Part shown: one piece after another, positions 18,580-28,208 of the stretch | Position numbering within the stretch: position 1 is the first letter of the stretch | Layout: each line of letters starts with the position of its first letter | Source of the DNA: Halioglobus sp. | GTDB lineage: Bacteria; Pseudomonadota; Gammaproteobacteria; Pseudomonadales; Halieaceae | DNA: 64,000 nucleotides | Reading direction: 5' to 3' | Assembly: GCA_029246385.1 (NCBI GenBank) | Contig: JAQWNG010000039.1 | Coordinates: 1 to 64,000 of the forward strand | Position numbers and translations under genes: made by a program | The notes under the pieces: model-generated | Databases searched by the model: none | The model's input: the letters and a program-made list of their open reading frames with translations, nothing else | What the model was told of the DNA's origin: nothing

Positions 18580-18849
18580 ATGGCATTACATGCAGAAAAA
18601 AAAGCAGAGATTGTAAAAGAGTATCAGGTGGCAGAAGGCGATACCGGTTCCCCAGAGGTGCAGGTAGCACTACTGACCGCGAATATTGAGCAGTTGCAGG
18701 GGCACTTCAAAACGCATTCACAGGACCACCACTCTCGCCGAGGTCTGATCCGGATGGTCAACCAGCGTCGTAAGTTGCTGGATTACCTTAAGCGCAAAAG
18801 TGTTCCGCGTTACAGCGATCTGATTAAGCGACTTGGGCTACGTAGATAG
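18580..18849 (+). CDS. rpsO: 30S ribosomal protein S15
   Basis: S15 (89 aa) binds the 16S central domain and the B4 bridge. The signature [35 protein letters not shown] and the terminal IKRLGLRR are all present, at the exact usual length. ATG 18580 follows GAGGAAAGAGCA; an in-frame upstream extension is not used. Confidence 0.97.
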   Translation: MALHAEKKAEIVKEYQVAEGDTGSPEVQVALLTANIEQLQGHFKTHSQDHHSRRGLIRMVNQRRKLLDYLKRKSVPRYSDLIKRLGLRR

Positions 18850-18861
18850 GCCGCACCCTTG

Positions 18862-18886
18862 CCGGGCGCTCATGGGAACGTCCCGG
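18862..18886 (+). promoter_or_regulatory. Hairpin in the rpsO-pnp leader
   Basis: CCGGG (18862-18866) pairs with CCCGG (18882-18886) in the 64-nt gap before pnp. In E. coli a hairpin here is cut by RNase III and allows PNPase to control its own mRNA. A similar role is inferred from position. Confidence 0.45.
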
Positions 18887-18913
18887 TGTCATTTTGAGAA
18901 TTGGAGAAATACA

Positions 18914-21031
18914 GTGAACCCAGTAACTAAAACATTCCAGTACGGTGGCCAGACTGTCACTTTGGAGACTGGTCGTATCGCTCGTCAAGCGAGTGGAGCA
19001 GTCTTGGTGACCGTTGAGAACACTTCTGTGTTGTGCACGGTAGTCGCCGAAAAAACCGAGCGGCCGGGCCGCGATTTCTTCCCGTTGGCCGTTCATTATC
19101 AAGAAAAAGCCTATGCTGTAGGTAGAATACCTGGTGGCTTTTTTAAACGTGAAGCTCGACCTAGCGAAAAAGAGACGCTGACGTCTCGTCTGATTGATCG
19201 TCCGATCCGCCCCTTATTTCCTAAGGGCTTTATGAACGAAGTGCAAGTGATCTGTACTGTTATGTCGGCGGATAAGCATATCGATCCTGATATCCCTGCG
19301 ATGATTGGTACGTCTGCAGCATTGGCGATTTCCGGCTGCCCATTCAATGGGCCAATCGGCGGAGCTCGAGTTGGCTTTAATGAAGCCAAAGGTTATTTTC
19401 TTAACCCGACCTATGCGCAGTTGGCAGAAAGTAAGCTAGACATGATTGTCGCCGGTACCAAGGATGCGGTATTGATGGTTGAGTCTCAGGCGCAGGAATT
19501 GAGCGAAGACCAAATGCTGGGTGCAGTACTGTTTGCACATCAGGAAATGCAAACGGTTATTCAGGCAATCAATGAATTGGTTGCCGAAGCGGGCAAACCG
19601 CGCTGGGAATGGGAGCGCCCAGCTGTCGATGAAGTGCTAATGACGGCTGTTGAAGATCAGGTTAAGGGTGATTTAGGCGAGGCATACCGCATAACCGAGA
19701 AAGCAGTACGCTATGAGCGAGTTAGTGCAATTCGCGCTGCGGCATTAACCGCGCTGGCTGTGGAGGGAGGCCCCTCTGCCGACTCAGTGAAGGACATTTT
19801 CAAGAAAATTGAAAAGAATTTGGTGCGTAAGCGTATCTTGTCGGGCGAAGCGCGCATTGACGGCCGTGATACACGCACTGTGCGCCCCATCGCATGCGAG
19901 GTCGACGTGCTCTCCAAGGCTCATGGTAGTGCACTGTTTACACGTGGCGAGACACAGGCTATTGGCGCTGTAACCTTGGGTTCGACGCGTGACTCGCAGA
20001 TAATCGATGCATTGGAAGGCGAGCGCAGAGATCCTTTTATGCTGCACTATAATTTTCCTCCTTATTCCGTTGGGGAAGCAGGTCGTGTTGGCTTCACCAA
20101 TCGTCGTGAGGTGGGCCATGGTCGTTTGGCGCGTCGTGGCCTAACCGCTGTTTTGCCGACCAATGAAGATTTCCCCTACACCATTCGCGTCGTCTCTGAG
20201 ATCACGGAATCTAACGGCTCTAGCTCTATGGCGTCAGTTTGTGTCGGCTCTCTCGCTCTCATGGCTGCAGGCGTACCTTTAAAAGCCCCCGTTGCCGGCA
20301 TCGCTATGGGTTTAGTAAAGGAAGGCAATCAGTTCGCTGTGCTTACCGATATCTTAGGTGATGAAGATCATCTTGGTGATATGGATTTTAAAGTGGCAGG
20401 AACTACAGAGGGTGTGACTGCGCTGCAGATGGACATTAAGATTGAAGGCATCAATGAGCAAATCATGGAAGTCGCACTGGAGCAGGCACAGGTTGCCCGT
20501 TTGCACATCTTGGGACAGATGAATGAAGTGCTGCCGACCGCTCGCACAGTAACATCTGAAAATGCTCCTAGCATGACCACACTCAAAGTAGATTCCGATA
20601 AAATCCGGGATATCATCGGCAAAGGTGGTGCGATGATCCGATCAATCACTGAGCAGTCTGGTGCGACGGTTGATATTGATGATGATGGCACTGTGCGTAT
20701 CTTTGGTCAGGATCAGGCTTCGCGAGATGCGGCAGTGGCTTTGGTTGAAGAGATAACGGCAGAAGCAGAAATTGGAGCCGTGTATGAGGGAACGGTTGCA
20801 CGTATTGTAGACTTCGGCGCCTTTATTAATATCCTGCCGGGTAAGGATGGGTTGGTACACATTTCTCAAATTGCCAATGAGCGTGTGGAGAATGTGTCTG
20901 ATCATCTTAAGGAAGGTGAAGTCGTGCGAGTCAAAGTGCTGGATGTAGATCAGCGTGGCCGCATCAAGCTTTCCATCAAGGAATTACTTGAGGATGAGGC
21001 TCCCGCGGCAACTTTAGAAGCGGCAGAGTAA
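18914..21031 (+). CDS. pnp: Polyribonucleotide nucleotidyltransferase (PNPase)
   Basis: PNPase (705 aa) is the phosphorolytic 3'-5' exoribonuclease and degradosome component. Two RNase PH cores are joined by an all-helical linker. The active second core contains [22 protein letters not shown] and [14 protein letters not shown] ([12 protein letters not shown]) and S1 ([30 protein letters not shown]) domains follow. GTG 18914 with GGAGAAATACA gives the standard start [12 protein letters not shown]. Confidence 0.97.
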   Translation: MNPVTKTFQYGGQTVTLETGRIARQASGAVLVTVENTSVLCTVVAEKTERPGRDFFPLAVHYQEKAYAVGRIPGGFFKREARPSEKETLTSRLIDRPIRPLFPKGFMNEVQVICTVMSADKHIDPDIPAMIGTSAALAISGCPFNGPIGGARVGFNEAKGYFLNPTYAQLAESKLDMIVAGTKDAVLMVESQAQELSEDQMLGAVLFAHQEMQTVIQAINELVAEAGKPRWEWERPAVDEVLMTAVEDQVKGDLGEAYRITEKAVRYERVSAIRAAALTALAVEGGPSADSVKDIFKKIEKNLVRKRILSGEARIDGRDTRTVRPIACEVDVLSKAHGSALFTRGETQAIGAVTLGSTRDSQIIDALEGERRDPFMLHYNFPPYSVGEAGRVGFTNRREVGHGRLARRGLTAVLPTNEDFPYTIRVVSEITESNGSSSMASVCVGSLALMAAGVPLKAPVAGIAMGLVKEGNQFAVLTDILGDEDHLGDMDFKVAGTTEGVTALQMDIKIEGINEQIMEVALEQAQVARLHILGQMNEVLPTARTVTSENAPSMTTLKVDSDKIRDIIGKGGAMIRSITEQSGATVDIDDDGTVRIFGQDQASRDAAVALVEEITAEAEIGAVYEGTVARIVDFGAFINILPGKDGLVHISQIANERVENVSDHLKEGEVVRVKVLDVDQRGRIKLSIKELLEDEAPAATLEAAE

Positions 21032-21062
21032 ATTATCGCCTAAACATTTGTGAGCTGGTATA

Positions 21063-21095
21063 GGGGCATGCTGTGAGGCGCGCCCCTTTTTTTTA
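21063..21095 (+). terminator. Terminator after pnp
   Basis: GGGGC (21063-21067) pairs with GCCCC (21082-21086), followed by eight T. It separates pnp from the convergent acs gene. Confidence 0.85.
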
Positions 21096-21151
21096 TCAAA
21101 ACTTTTCGCAACCCTGCTTTGAATGAGATTGCCCCCTGATGCAATGTTGAC

Positions 21152-23083
21152 TCAGGCTGGTCTATTCTTTATTAAGCTTTCCACCACAGACGGATCCGCT
21201 AGCGTACTGATGTCGCCTAAGTTATCCAGCTCGTTTTCAGCGATTTTGCGCAGAATTCTGCGCATAATTTTTCCTGAACGAGTTTTAGGGAGTCCCGGTG
21301 CCCACTGAATAATGTCGGGTTTAGCGATGGTTCCAATTTCTGCCGCGCATAAGGTTATCAGTTGTGCCCGCAGCTCTTCGGACGGCTCGACACCTTGCAT
21401 GGGCGTAACGTAGGCGTAGATACCTTGGCCTTTGATGTCATGAGGATAGCCCACTACTGCAGCCTCAGAGATGAGCGCATGCAGCACCAAGGCGCTTTCG
21501 ATTTCGGCAGTACCCAAGCGGTGACCAGAGACGTTGAGTACGTCATCTACGCGACCAGTTATTCTATAATAGCCATCCTCATCACGGCTGGCACCGTCTC
21601 CGGTAAAATAGTAGCCAGGGTAGGGTTTAAAATAAGTATCAATCATGCGTTGATGGTCGCCATACACACTGCGAATTTGGCTTGGCCAAGCGGATTTGAC
21701 GACAAGGTAGCCTGCGCCAGGCCCCTTAATTTCGATGCCTTGCTCGTTTAACAATGCCAAATCAACGCCGAAAAAAGGTAGACTGGCTGAGCCTGGCTTC
21801 AGGGCCATGGCTCCGGGTAGCGGAGTGATCATGTGGGCACCTGTCTCTGTTTGCCACCAGGTGTCCACAATAGGGCAGCGCGAGTCACCAATCACTGTGT
21901 AATACCATTCCCAGGCTTCGGGGTTAATAGGCTCGCCTACGGTACCGAGCAGCCTCAGGCTTGCGCGTGAGCTGCGTGTGACCGGCTCATCGCCCATCGC
22001 GTGAAGGGCGCGGATCGCTGTAGGTGCGGTATAAAACGTATTGACCTGATGTTTGTCGATAACCTCCCAACAGCGGCCTGCATCAGGATAGGTAGGAACA
22101 CCTTCAAACATCAGAGATATTGCGCCATTGGCGAGCGGGCCATAAAGAATATACGTGTGGCCCGTTATCCACCCCACATCGGCCGTACACCAGAACACTT
22201 CCCCTTCGCGGTAGTCAAACACATACTTGAATGACATGGCGGACTGCAGGAGGTAGCCGCCGGTGGTGTGCAGCACTCCCTTGGGCTTGCCCGTGGAACC
22301 AGATGTATAGAGTATGAAAAGAGGGTCCTCTGCGTCCATAGACTCGGGTATACAATCGCTGTCTGCATTGTCCACTGTGTTGTGGTACCAGATGTCCCGG
22401 TCTTCTTGCCATGCGACATCCCCGCCGGTGTGTTTTACAACCAGACAGGTATGAACATTGGGGCAGAAGGCCAGTGCCATATCTGCATTGGCTTTCAGTG
22501 AAACGGTCTTGCCTCCGCGTACGCCTTCATCCGCGGTGATCAGCGTCTGGCAGTTTGAATCCAATATTCGATCTTTAAGGGCTTCTGGAGAAAATCCGCC
22601 GAACACCACCGAATGCACAGCACCAATGCGGGTGCAGGCCAACATTGCGAAGGCCGCTTCAGGAATCATAGGCATATAAATGCAGACGCGGTCGCCCTTG
22701 CGCACGCCCCGATTTTTTAGGGTGTTAGCCAATCTGCAGACATGATCCTTCAGCGCAGCATAAGTAATGTGTTTGCCGTTGGCCGGATCATCTCCTTCCC
22801 AAATCAGTGCTGTTTGGTCCGCTCGTTGAGGGAGATGTCGGTCGATACAATTGTAGGAGACATTGAGCTTGCCCCCGGCAAACCATTCGGTATCACCCTT
22901 ATTGAAATCAGAGCGGACAACGGTGCGCCATGGTTGATCCCAATCCAAAAATTCATCAGCCATTTTTGCCCAGAAGACTTCAGGATTATCCAATGACTGC
23001 TGATACATATCACGATAGCGTTGGGCATCTATATGAGCATCACTGAAACTGGCAGGTACCGGACGCGAGTGAGAGATAGGCAT
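21152..23083 (-). CDS. acs: Acetyl-CoA synthetase
   Basis: Acs (643 aa) activates acetate to acetyl-CoA through an acetyl-AMP intermediate. It has the ANL-family P-loop [29 protein letters not shown] and the C-terminal hinge ([20 protein letters not shown]). The C-terminus [11 protein letters not shown] carries the lysine that is acetylated in this enzyme. The N-terminal extension also matches. ATG 23083 is preferred because AAGGGAAAATC precedes it. Acetate use fits the CbrAB carbon-control locus nearby. Confidence 0.96.
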   Translation of the reverse strand: MPISHSRPVPASFSDAHIDAQRYRDMYQQSLDNPEVFWAKMADEFLDWDQPWRTVVRSDFNKGDTEWFAGGKLNVSYNCIDRHLPQRADQTALIWEGDDPANGKHITYAALKDHVCRLANTLKNRGVRKGDRVCIYMPMIPEAAFAMLACTRIGAVHSVVFGGFSPEALKDRILDSNCQTLITADEGVRGGKTVSLKANADMALAFCPNVHTCLVVKHTGGDVAWQEDRDIWYHNTVDNADSDCIPESMDAEDPLFILYTSGSTGKPKGVLHTTGGYLLQSAMSFKYVFDYREGEVFWCTADVGWITGHTYILYGPLANGAISLMFEGVPTYPDAGRCWEVIDKHQVNTFYTAPTAIRALHAMGDEPVTRSSRASLRLLGTVGEPINPEAWEWYYTVIGDSRCPIVDTWWQTETGAHMITPLPGAMALKPGSASLPFFGVDLALLNEQGIEIKGPGAGYLVVKSAWPSQIRSVYGDHQRMIDTYFKPYPGYYFTGDGASRDEDGYYRITGRVDDVLNVSGHRLGTAEIESALVLHALISEAAVVGYPHDIKGQGIYAYVTPMQGVEPSEELRAQLITLCAAEIGTIAKPDIIQWAPGLPKTRSGKIMRRILRKIAENELDNLGDISTLADPSVVESLIKNRPA

Positions 23084-23180
23084 ATGATTTTCCCTTGTTA
23101 CGTTTATACAACACAAAATAATACGTATCCGGCTGTGTCATTCCAGCCGACGGTCGACAACGGGATAAAAAGAATATGGT

Positions 23181-24068
23181 TTAGTGGCCGCTGGCCAGCA
23201 TGCCCCAATCGGATACTGGGTTCAGCGACAGTCGCACGTTGTCAATAAGACGTGTGGAGCCTAAACAGGCTGCCGCTAGGATGGCAATTTCCTCCGTATC
23301 TTCTGTAACGGCTAGAAGAGTGTGGGCATCGCGAATTGCAAAGTAGTCTGCATCAAAGCCCGCTTGCAGAAGCTTGATGCGTGCGTGTGACTCCAATTCC
23401 AAAAAATTGTCAAAGCCGCAGGCGATGGCTTCGCGGCAACTATTTAGGGTTTGGTTTAATGTCGGCGCGATACGCCTCTGTTTGAAGGAGAGGTAATTGT
23501 TACGAGAGCTTTTAGCTAAGCCGTCCTCATCACGGGCGGTATAGACGCCGACGATGGTGATCGGGATACACAGATCGTTGACCATTTTTCGTATAATCGA
23601 CAGCTGCTGAAAGTCCTTTTCACCGAAAACCGCTACGTCGGGCTGTACGATATTGAATAATTTGCTGACGACTGTGGTGACGCCGTCAAAATGACCTGGC
23701 CGGCTACTACCACAAAGCATATCGCCGAGCTCAGGAACGTGCACCAGGGTTTGAGCGCTCATGCCTTCTGGGTAGATATCGTTTACACCAGGTGTATATA
23801 AAACTTGAACGCCTTCGCTAAACAATTTCTCTTTGTCGGCCGCCAGTGTGCGAGGGTAAGCTTCAAGATCATCGTTAGGACCAAATTGTAAGGGATTGAC
23901 AAAAATGCTTACGATAACGATATCGCAGAGGTGACGCGCTTTGCGGACAAGGTCTAAATGACCTTCGTGTAAATTTCCCATCGTGGGAACAAAAGCGATG
24001 GTCTGACCATTGTGGCGAAAACCGCGAAGGGCGGATTGCAATTGCACAGTGCTGCTATGAGTTCGCAT
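23181..24068 (-). CDS. panC: Pantothenate synthetase
   Basis: PanC (295 aa) joins pantoate and beta-alanine using ATP, the last step of vitamin B5 synthesis. It has FVPTMGNLHEGHLDLV (HIGH-like), FVNPLQFGPNDD, GEKDFQQL and the KMSKS-like KSSRNNYL. The gap to panB is 266 nt, unusually wide for this pair. It contains an open frame on the other strand that I do not recognise. Confidence 0.95.
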   Translation of the reverse strand: MRTHSSTVQLQSALRGFRHNGQTIAFVPTMGNLHEGHLDLVRKARHLCDIVIVSIFVNPLQFGPNDDLEAYPRTLAADKEKLFSEGVQVLYTPGVNDIYPEGMSAQTLVHVPELGDMLCGSSRPGHFDGVTTVVSKLFNIVQPDVAVFGEKDFQQLSIIRKMVNDLCIPITIVGVYTARDEDGLAKSSRNNYLSFKQRRIAPTLNQTLNSCREAIACGFDNFLELESHARIKLLQAGFDADYFAIRDAHTLLAVTEDTEEIAILAAACLGSTRLIDNVRLSLNPVSDWGMLASGH

Positions 24069-24334
24069 ATCTACTGTATCCCTGAGATCCGGAATGATAA
24101 CGCTAAACTAACTATACATGATGTTTCTAGCCCGCGCTTTTCGCCCGAGTTCGCTCCTAAATCGGTGCAAAGTATGCCCCAACGTATCTCACCCGGCAAC
24201 GAGTTTTTAGGTAAAATTCACATTATTTGTTACGAAAAGAAGCAGCAAAAAGGCGCAACTGAGTTGTTAAGCCACATTGAGTTAGTGAGTGCTCGCTTAT
24301 TTTATGATGCCACTATGACTGTGCCTGGCGATGA

Positions 24335-25126
24335 TCAGTTGTATGTGTGCTCTTCCTGCGGGTATTGGCCTGATTTGACCGCATCGACAAATGCACGGAG
24401 GCCACCGGCAATACTGGATTGGTCTGCCATGAAGTTTTGTACGAATCGTGCGGTGTGCTGAGAGAGCCCGAGCAAGTCGTGCATCACTAAGACCTGCCCA
24501 TCGGTATCGCACCCTGCACCGATTCCAATAACGGGAATATCCAGTTTCCGAGTGATATCAGCGGCAAGGTGCGAGGGGACGCACTCCAGTACAAGCAAGC
24601 CCGCACCGGCGTCCTGGATTTCCACGGCATCTGCCAAAATAGACTTAGCCTCCTTGGGTGTTCGTCCCTGTACCTTGAACCCACCAAACGTGTTGACCGA
24701 TTGAGGCGTGAGTCCCAAGTGGGCACATACCGGGATTCCGCGCTCTACCAAGCTGCTAATCGTGTCGCTCAGCCAAGTCCCGCCTTCCATTTTCACCATA
24801 TGCGCACCCGCTTGCATAAGTTGAGTAGCGCTTTCCATCGCCTGTTGCGTGGTCGAATAACTCATAAAAGGGAGATCTGCAATTACCAGTGATTTCGGCT
24901 CTGCTCGGCATACGCACCGTGTGTGATAGGCCATGTCGGAGATCGTCACGGGTAAGGTACTGTCGTGGCCCTGCAGGACCATGCCTAAAGAATCACCCAC
25001 CAGAATTGTTTCTGCCCCGACCTCGCTAATAATCCGGGAGAAGGTGGCGTCATAGGCGGTGATACAGACAAACTTTTCACCACTGGCTTTCATCTTTTCC
25101 AGGGTGCTGATCGTAATTTTACCCAT
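24335..25126 (-). CDS. panB: Ketopantoate hydroxymethyltransferase
   Basis: PanB (263 aa) adds a hydroxymethyl group from methylene-THF to ketoisovalerate. It is a TIM-barrel enzyme with VCITAYDATFSRI, VGDSLGMVLQGHDSTLPV, KMEGG, HLGLTPQSV and the catalytic LVLECVPS. It lies in the conserved pcnB-folK-dNK-panB-panC order. Confidence 0.95.
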   Translation of the reverse strand: MGKITISTLEKMKASGEKFVCITAYDATFSRIISEVGAETILVGDSLGMVLQGHDSTLPVTISDMAYHTRCVCRAEPKSLVIADLPFMSYSTTQQAMESATQLMQAGAHMVKMEGGTWLSDTISSLVERGIPVCAHLGLTPQSVNTFGGFKVQGRTPKEAKSILADAVEIQDAGAGLLVLECVPSHLAADITRKLDIPVIGIGAGCDTDGQVLVMHDLLGLSQHTARFVQNFMADQSSIAGGLRAFVDAVKSGQYPQEEHTYN

Positions 25127-25176
25127 GCCTAGAGTCCTGTCTCATTACTTGTAATTACTTCAGGTTCTGCGCAGCG

Positions 25177-25857
25177 CTATCTAAAAAACGTGGGATTGAA
25201 GTAGTGGCGCCCACTGTGAATATTGAGCAAATAATTCACTAGGTCTGTGTAATCTGTTGCGTTGTTTGCCAAGTCGATTTCACTGGCGTTGACAATCAAC
25301 AGCGGAGCGTCATCGTAATATAGAAAGAACTCACTGTACACTTCGTTCAGTCGCTCCAGATACCCTCTGTCTATGTTCCTCTCGATGGCTAAGCCTCTGT
25401 TTTGGATGCGAGATAGCAGTACATCTGTAGATGCCTGCAGGTAGATCACTAGGTCAGGTTTGGGCGCATCAATGGTAAGCTGTTTATACACCTTGTCGTA
25501 GAGCTGATATTCATCTCTGTCGAGGTTAATTTTCGCAAAAAGGGGGTCCTTTTCGATCAAAAAATCGGTCACGCGCGCAGGCTCAAAAATGTCAGTCTGA
25601 CGTATATCCTGAATCTTTTGAGCCCGTTGAAATAAGAAAAATAATTGAGCCGCTAAGGCGGCCTGCTTGCGACGTTGGTAGAATTTTTCTAGGAATGGAT
25701 TCTCTTCTGCTTCCTCAAGGAGCACAGCATAGTTGAAGCTGGCGGCGAGCTTCTTGGCAAGGGTAGTTTTGCCCACACCTATAGAGCCTTCTACCGCAAT
25801 AAAGGCAGGCGGAGTGCGCCCCTTCAAATCTATCTTGATAGCCCTCGTGTCCGGCAT
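25177..25857 (-). CDS. Deoxynucleoside kinase family protein
   Basis: This is a 226-residue kinase. The P-loop is GSIGVGKTT near residue 25. The lid and substrate motifs are EEAEENPFLEKFY, DRDEYQLYDKVYKQL and YLQASTDVLLSRIQNRG with ERNIDRGYLERLNEVY. This fits the deoxyadenosine/deoxyguanosine kinase family of nucleoside salvage. It lies between folK and panB, as often seen in gammaproteobacteria. Substrate preference is not certain from sequence. Confidence 0.85.
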   Translation of the reverse strand: MPDTRAIKIDLKGRTPPAFIAVEGSIGVGKTTLAKKLAASFNYAVLLEEAEENPFLEKFYQRRKQAALAAQLFFLFQRAQKIQDIRQTDIFEPARVTDFLIEKDPLFAKINLDRDEYQLYDKVYKQLTIDAPKPDLVIYLQASTDVLLSRIQNRGLAIERNIDRGYLERLNEVYSEFFLYYDDAPLLIVNASEIDLANNATDYTDLVNYLLNIHSGRHYFNPTFFR

Positions 25858-25895
25858 GAAGCATGGCCTCTTTTATGCTACCCGCTTGGCGAGCG

Positions 25896-26396
25896 TTAGA
25901 TTCTTAATAGTGGGTATTCGGTTCTAATCAAATCTGCATTTGTGCACTGTTGCAATAAGGTATCCAGATCACTTCCGTCTGGCAGGACGAGATTAGTGTC
26001 GCTGATTTCACGTAGTGGATACAGTACGAAATTGCGTTGCTGCATGCGCGGGTGTGGGACAGTTAATCGTGTCGAATCAATCTGCAGATCGCCATATAGC
26101 AACAGGTCGATATCGAGGGTGCGAGCTCCCCACCGAACCCCCCGCACACGGCCCTGATTCCTTTCTATCTGTTGTGTGGCGTCCAGCAAGGCCGTCGGAG
26201 ACAGGTCTGTCGCAAGTAACAGTACCGCATTGAGGTAATTAGGTTGTATGCCGGGTCCTACTGCCGCACTGCGATAAAGGCTCGATATTCGCTTAACATC
26301 TATGTCCGGCAGCTGCTCCAGTGCTGTCAGGGCTTTGCGCAATTGATCTTTTGGATCGCACAAATTACTACCGAGACTAATGTAGGCAAATGTCAC
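25896..26396 (-). CDS. folK: 2-amino-4-hydroxy-6-hydroxymethyldihydropteridine diphosphokinase
   Basis: FolK (166 aa) pyrophosphorylates the pterin before condensation with pABA in folate synthesis. It has AYISLGSNL, the NQGRVRGVRWGARTLDIDLLLYG block and VPHPRMQQRNFVL. A GTG start at 26396 overlaps the pcnB stop as GTGA, so the two are coupled. The longer reading into pcnB has no family similarity. Confidence 0.93.
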   Translation of the reverse strand: MTFAYISLGSNLCDPKDQLRKALTALEQLPDIDVKRISSLYRSAAVGPGIQPNYLNAVLLLATDLSPTALLDATQQIERNQGRVRGVRWGARTLDIDLLLYGDLQIDSTRLTVPHPRMQQRNFVLYPLREISDTNLVLPDGSDLDTLLQQCTNADLIRTEYPLLRI

Positions 26397-27790
26397 GGCG
26401 CGGGGTTGGGGCGACGTTTCCGAATTCTTTTGGGTCGCTTGTGGTTGCCCTCTGCAGAGGCCACTTTTTCCATGCGCTGCTCTGGCGACAACGCCTGAAT
26501 CTCCGTCCACCAGCTGCACAGTTCGCCGGTGTCTTCTCCGGCTTGCTCTCGCAGCAGTAGAAAATCATAGGCAGCTCTGAAGCGGCGGTGTTCGATCAGT
26601 TCTAGGGCTTTACGTCCTGTCCGTCGTTGCAGGCGCAATTGAAATTCCCAAATTTCCCGCATTGGCTGGCTAAAACGACGGGGTATAGCGATGTGCTTAA
26701 CGGCTTCTATGACAGCGCTCTGTCCCGCATTATGCATTGCCACCATGGGCGCCTCGCCGCTGCCCTCAAGCACCGCAAATTGCTTGCTGACAATTGGCCA
26801 CAGTAGGGCCGCGAGAATAAAGGCCGGTGTCACATGCTTGCCCTCGGAAATACGCTCGTCGGTGTTGCCCATGGCAGCTTGAACTAATGCTCGTGTTGTC
26901 TCGTCCTGTTGAATGCATCTGCTTGTGCCTGGGAAAAGGTACTGCAGTAGATTATATTCCAGAAGATTGTCCAGCGTTCTTGCGGCGCTTCCTGCGAGGA
27001 AAAGTTTCAAGAATTCATCAAACAACCGCGCAGCGGGAATTTCTGCGAGCAGGTGCGCGCAGCGAGGAATAGCCTCAGCTGTCTGTTGATCAATACTGAA
27101 ATCGAGTTTGGCTGCAAAACGAACCACACGCAGCATACGCACAGGGTCTTCTGTGTAGCGCTGCTCTGGGTTGCCGATAACACAAATTGTACGATTTTTG
27201 AGATCTTGAATACCTTGGAGGTGATCAAACACTTCGAACTTTCCGGAATCGTAATACAGGGCGTTTACACTGAGATCGCGTCGTGCAGCGTCTTCTTCCA
27301 GAGTGCCGTAGACATTATCTCGAAGCAGAAGACCACTGGCGGACTGCCGAGAGTGGTTGCCCCCCTTTTTGTCGTGTCGACTCTCTTTGGTTTTGCTGTC
27401 GTGGTGGCCGCGAAAGGTGGTTACCTCAATTATCTCGCGACCAAAACGGACATGCACAATTCGAAAGCGACGACCAATGATGCGGGAATTACGAAACAGT
27501 GCTGTTACCGCTTCTGGTGTAGCATCTGTCGCGATATCAAAATCCTTGGGACATCCGCCGAGCAACAAGTCACGAACTGCGCCCCCAACGAGATAGGCCT
27601 GAAATCCACCGCTACGTAACCGCGACATAACCTTAAGTGCGCCGTCGCTGATATTTTTGCGGGATATACAGTGTTGATCCCTAGGGATTATGTCCAAACG
27701 AATTAGAGCCTGTTGAAGAAAGTCGACCGGATATAAGTCTACCACAGAAGTGATCACGCTGCCGTTGACTTGGGCAGCAACTGAGGGCAA
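26393..27790 (-). CDS. pcnB: Poly(A) polymerase I
   Basis: PcnB (about 465 aa) adds 3' poly(A) tails that mark RNAs for decay. The nucleotidyltransferase core has YLVGGAVRDLLLGGCPKDFDIATDA, RRFRIVHVRFG and RRDLSVNALYY. The C-terminus is basic (KRPKRIRKRRPNP). No ATG or GTG lies near the 5' end of the open frame. The first candidates are TTG 27790 and ATT 27796; GTGs occur 12 and 16 codons later. E. coli pcnB itself uses a rare AUU start. The frame opens right after the hairpin of the small-RNA region, so expression may be linked to it. Confidence 0.92.
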   Translation of the reverse strand: MPSVAAQVNGSVITSVVDLYPVDFLQQALIRLDIIPRDQHCISRKNISDGALKVMSRLRSGGFQAYLVGGAVRDLLLGGCPKDFDIATDATPEAVTALFRNSRIIGRRFRIVHVRFGREIIEVTTFRGHHDSKTKESRHDKKGGNHSRQSASGLLLRDNVYGTLEEDAARRDLSVNALYYDSGKFEVFDHLQGIQDLKNRTICVIGNPEQRYTEDPVRMLRVVRFAAKLDFSIDQQTAEAIPRCAHLLAEIPAARLFDEFLKLFLAGSAARTLDNLLEYNLLQYLFPGTSRCIQQDETTRALVQAAMGNTDERISEGKHVTPAFILAALLWPIVSKQFAVLEGSGEAPMVAMHNAGQSAVIEAVKHIAIPRRFSQPMREIWEFQLRLQRRTGRKALELIEHRRFRAAYDFLLLREQAGEDTGELCSWWTEIQALSPEQRMEKVASAEGNHKRPKRIRKRRPNPAP

Positions 27791-27880
27791 AAGAATGGGG
27801 AAACAATGTTCCCCTCCCAGATCTTCGCTTAGGTGTTATTGTTATGTCCGTAGACTATTATTGTTATTGGTATGATCAAA
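27791..27880 (-). ncRNA. CrcZ-like small RNA, second copy
   Basis: Read on the minus strand, this copy has CA motifs ACCAATAACAATAATAG (27854-27872) and CATAACAATAACACC (27832-27846). AAGATCTGGGAGG follows, then a hairpin GGGGAA/TTCCCC (27797-27814) and CTTTT. It aligns over its length with the copy at 27963-28058, including the AGATCTGG-to-hairpin segment. AAYAAYAA motifs bind Hfq/Crc in CrcZ of Pseudomonas. I see no separate promoter, so it may be the 3' half of one transcript of about 270 nt. Confidence 0.65.
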
Positions 27881-27962
27881 ATCAGGCGGGTTTTGAACGT
27901 TTTACTGTCCCGAGGGCCTAAAAAGACATATCGTCAGTAGCCTGCGGGTCCCGCGGAATAAA

Positions 27963-27992
27963 TCACAAAAAATGAAGGGAAGATATCTTCCC
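27963..27992 (-). terminator. Terminator-like hairpin of the first CrcZ-like copy
   Basis: A perfect 16-nt palindrome (27977-27992) is followed on the minus strand by TTCATTTTTT. A central 2-4 nt must stay unpaired as the loop, leaving about 6 bp. Confidence 0.6.
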
Positions 27993-28058
27993 CCATCCAG
28001 ATCCTTATCACGTCCTGTTATTTTTATTACAGCAGGTATTATTGTTATTGTTCTACTG
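27963..28058 (-). ncRNA. CrcZ-like small RNA, first copy
   Basis: Downstream of a sigma-54-type promoter the minus strand reads AGAACAATAACAATAATACC, then GTAATAAAAATAAC, then GGATCTGGATGGG. It ends in a perfect palindromic hairpin GGGAAGATATCTTCCC (27977-27992) followed by TTCATTTTTTG. Position (between cbrB and pcnB, same strand), promoter type and AAYAAYAA motifs match CrcZ, the decoy RNA made by CbrAB that sequesters Hfq/Crc. The Pseudomonas RNA is near 400 nt, so this unit alone would be short. The start is inferred from the promoter. Confidence 0.72.
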
Positions 28059-28068
28059 CATAATAGAT

Positions 28069-28084
28069 AGCATATTCCGTGCCA
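28069..28084 (-). promoter_or_regulatory. Sigma-54 (RpoN) promoter of the CrcZ-like RNA
   Basis: The minus strand reads TGGCACGGAATATGCT, with GG and GC separated by exactly 10 nt as required for the -24/-12 elements. TGGCACG is a full match to the -24 consensus. It lies 125 nt downstream of the cbrB stop and points toward the CA-motif region. CbrB-type activators use this class of promoter. The CbrB-binding sites, expected upstream at 28100-28200, cannot be assigned by eye. Confidence 0.8.
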
Positions 28085-28208
28085 GATTAAATTAATATAA
28101 TTTAATCAGGGGTTTACGGTTTTAAAGGCGGGGCAGAGGCAGCAGGAAAGGTCTATTTTGTTACTAAACTACTCCAATTTGAGGTGTATATCCGCGCGAG
28201 GGTAACGG

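Noticed and set aside
24012-24461. A 149-codon plus-strand frame across the panC-panB gap
   Set aside because: It overlaps both pan genes, has no Shine-Dalgarno and no recognisable domain.
27053-27619. A 188-codon plus-strand frame inside pcnB
   Set aside because: It is a shadow of the conserved pcnB frame.
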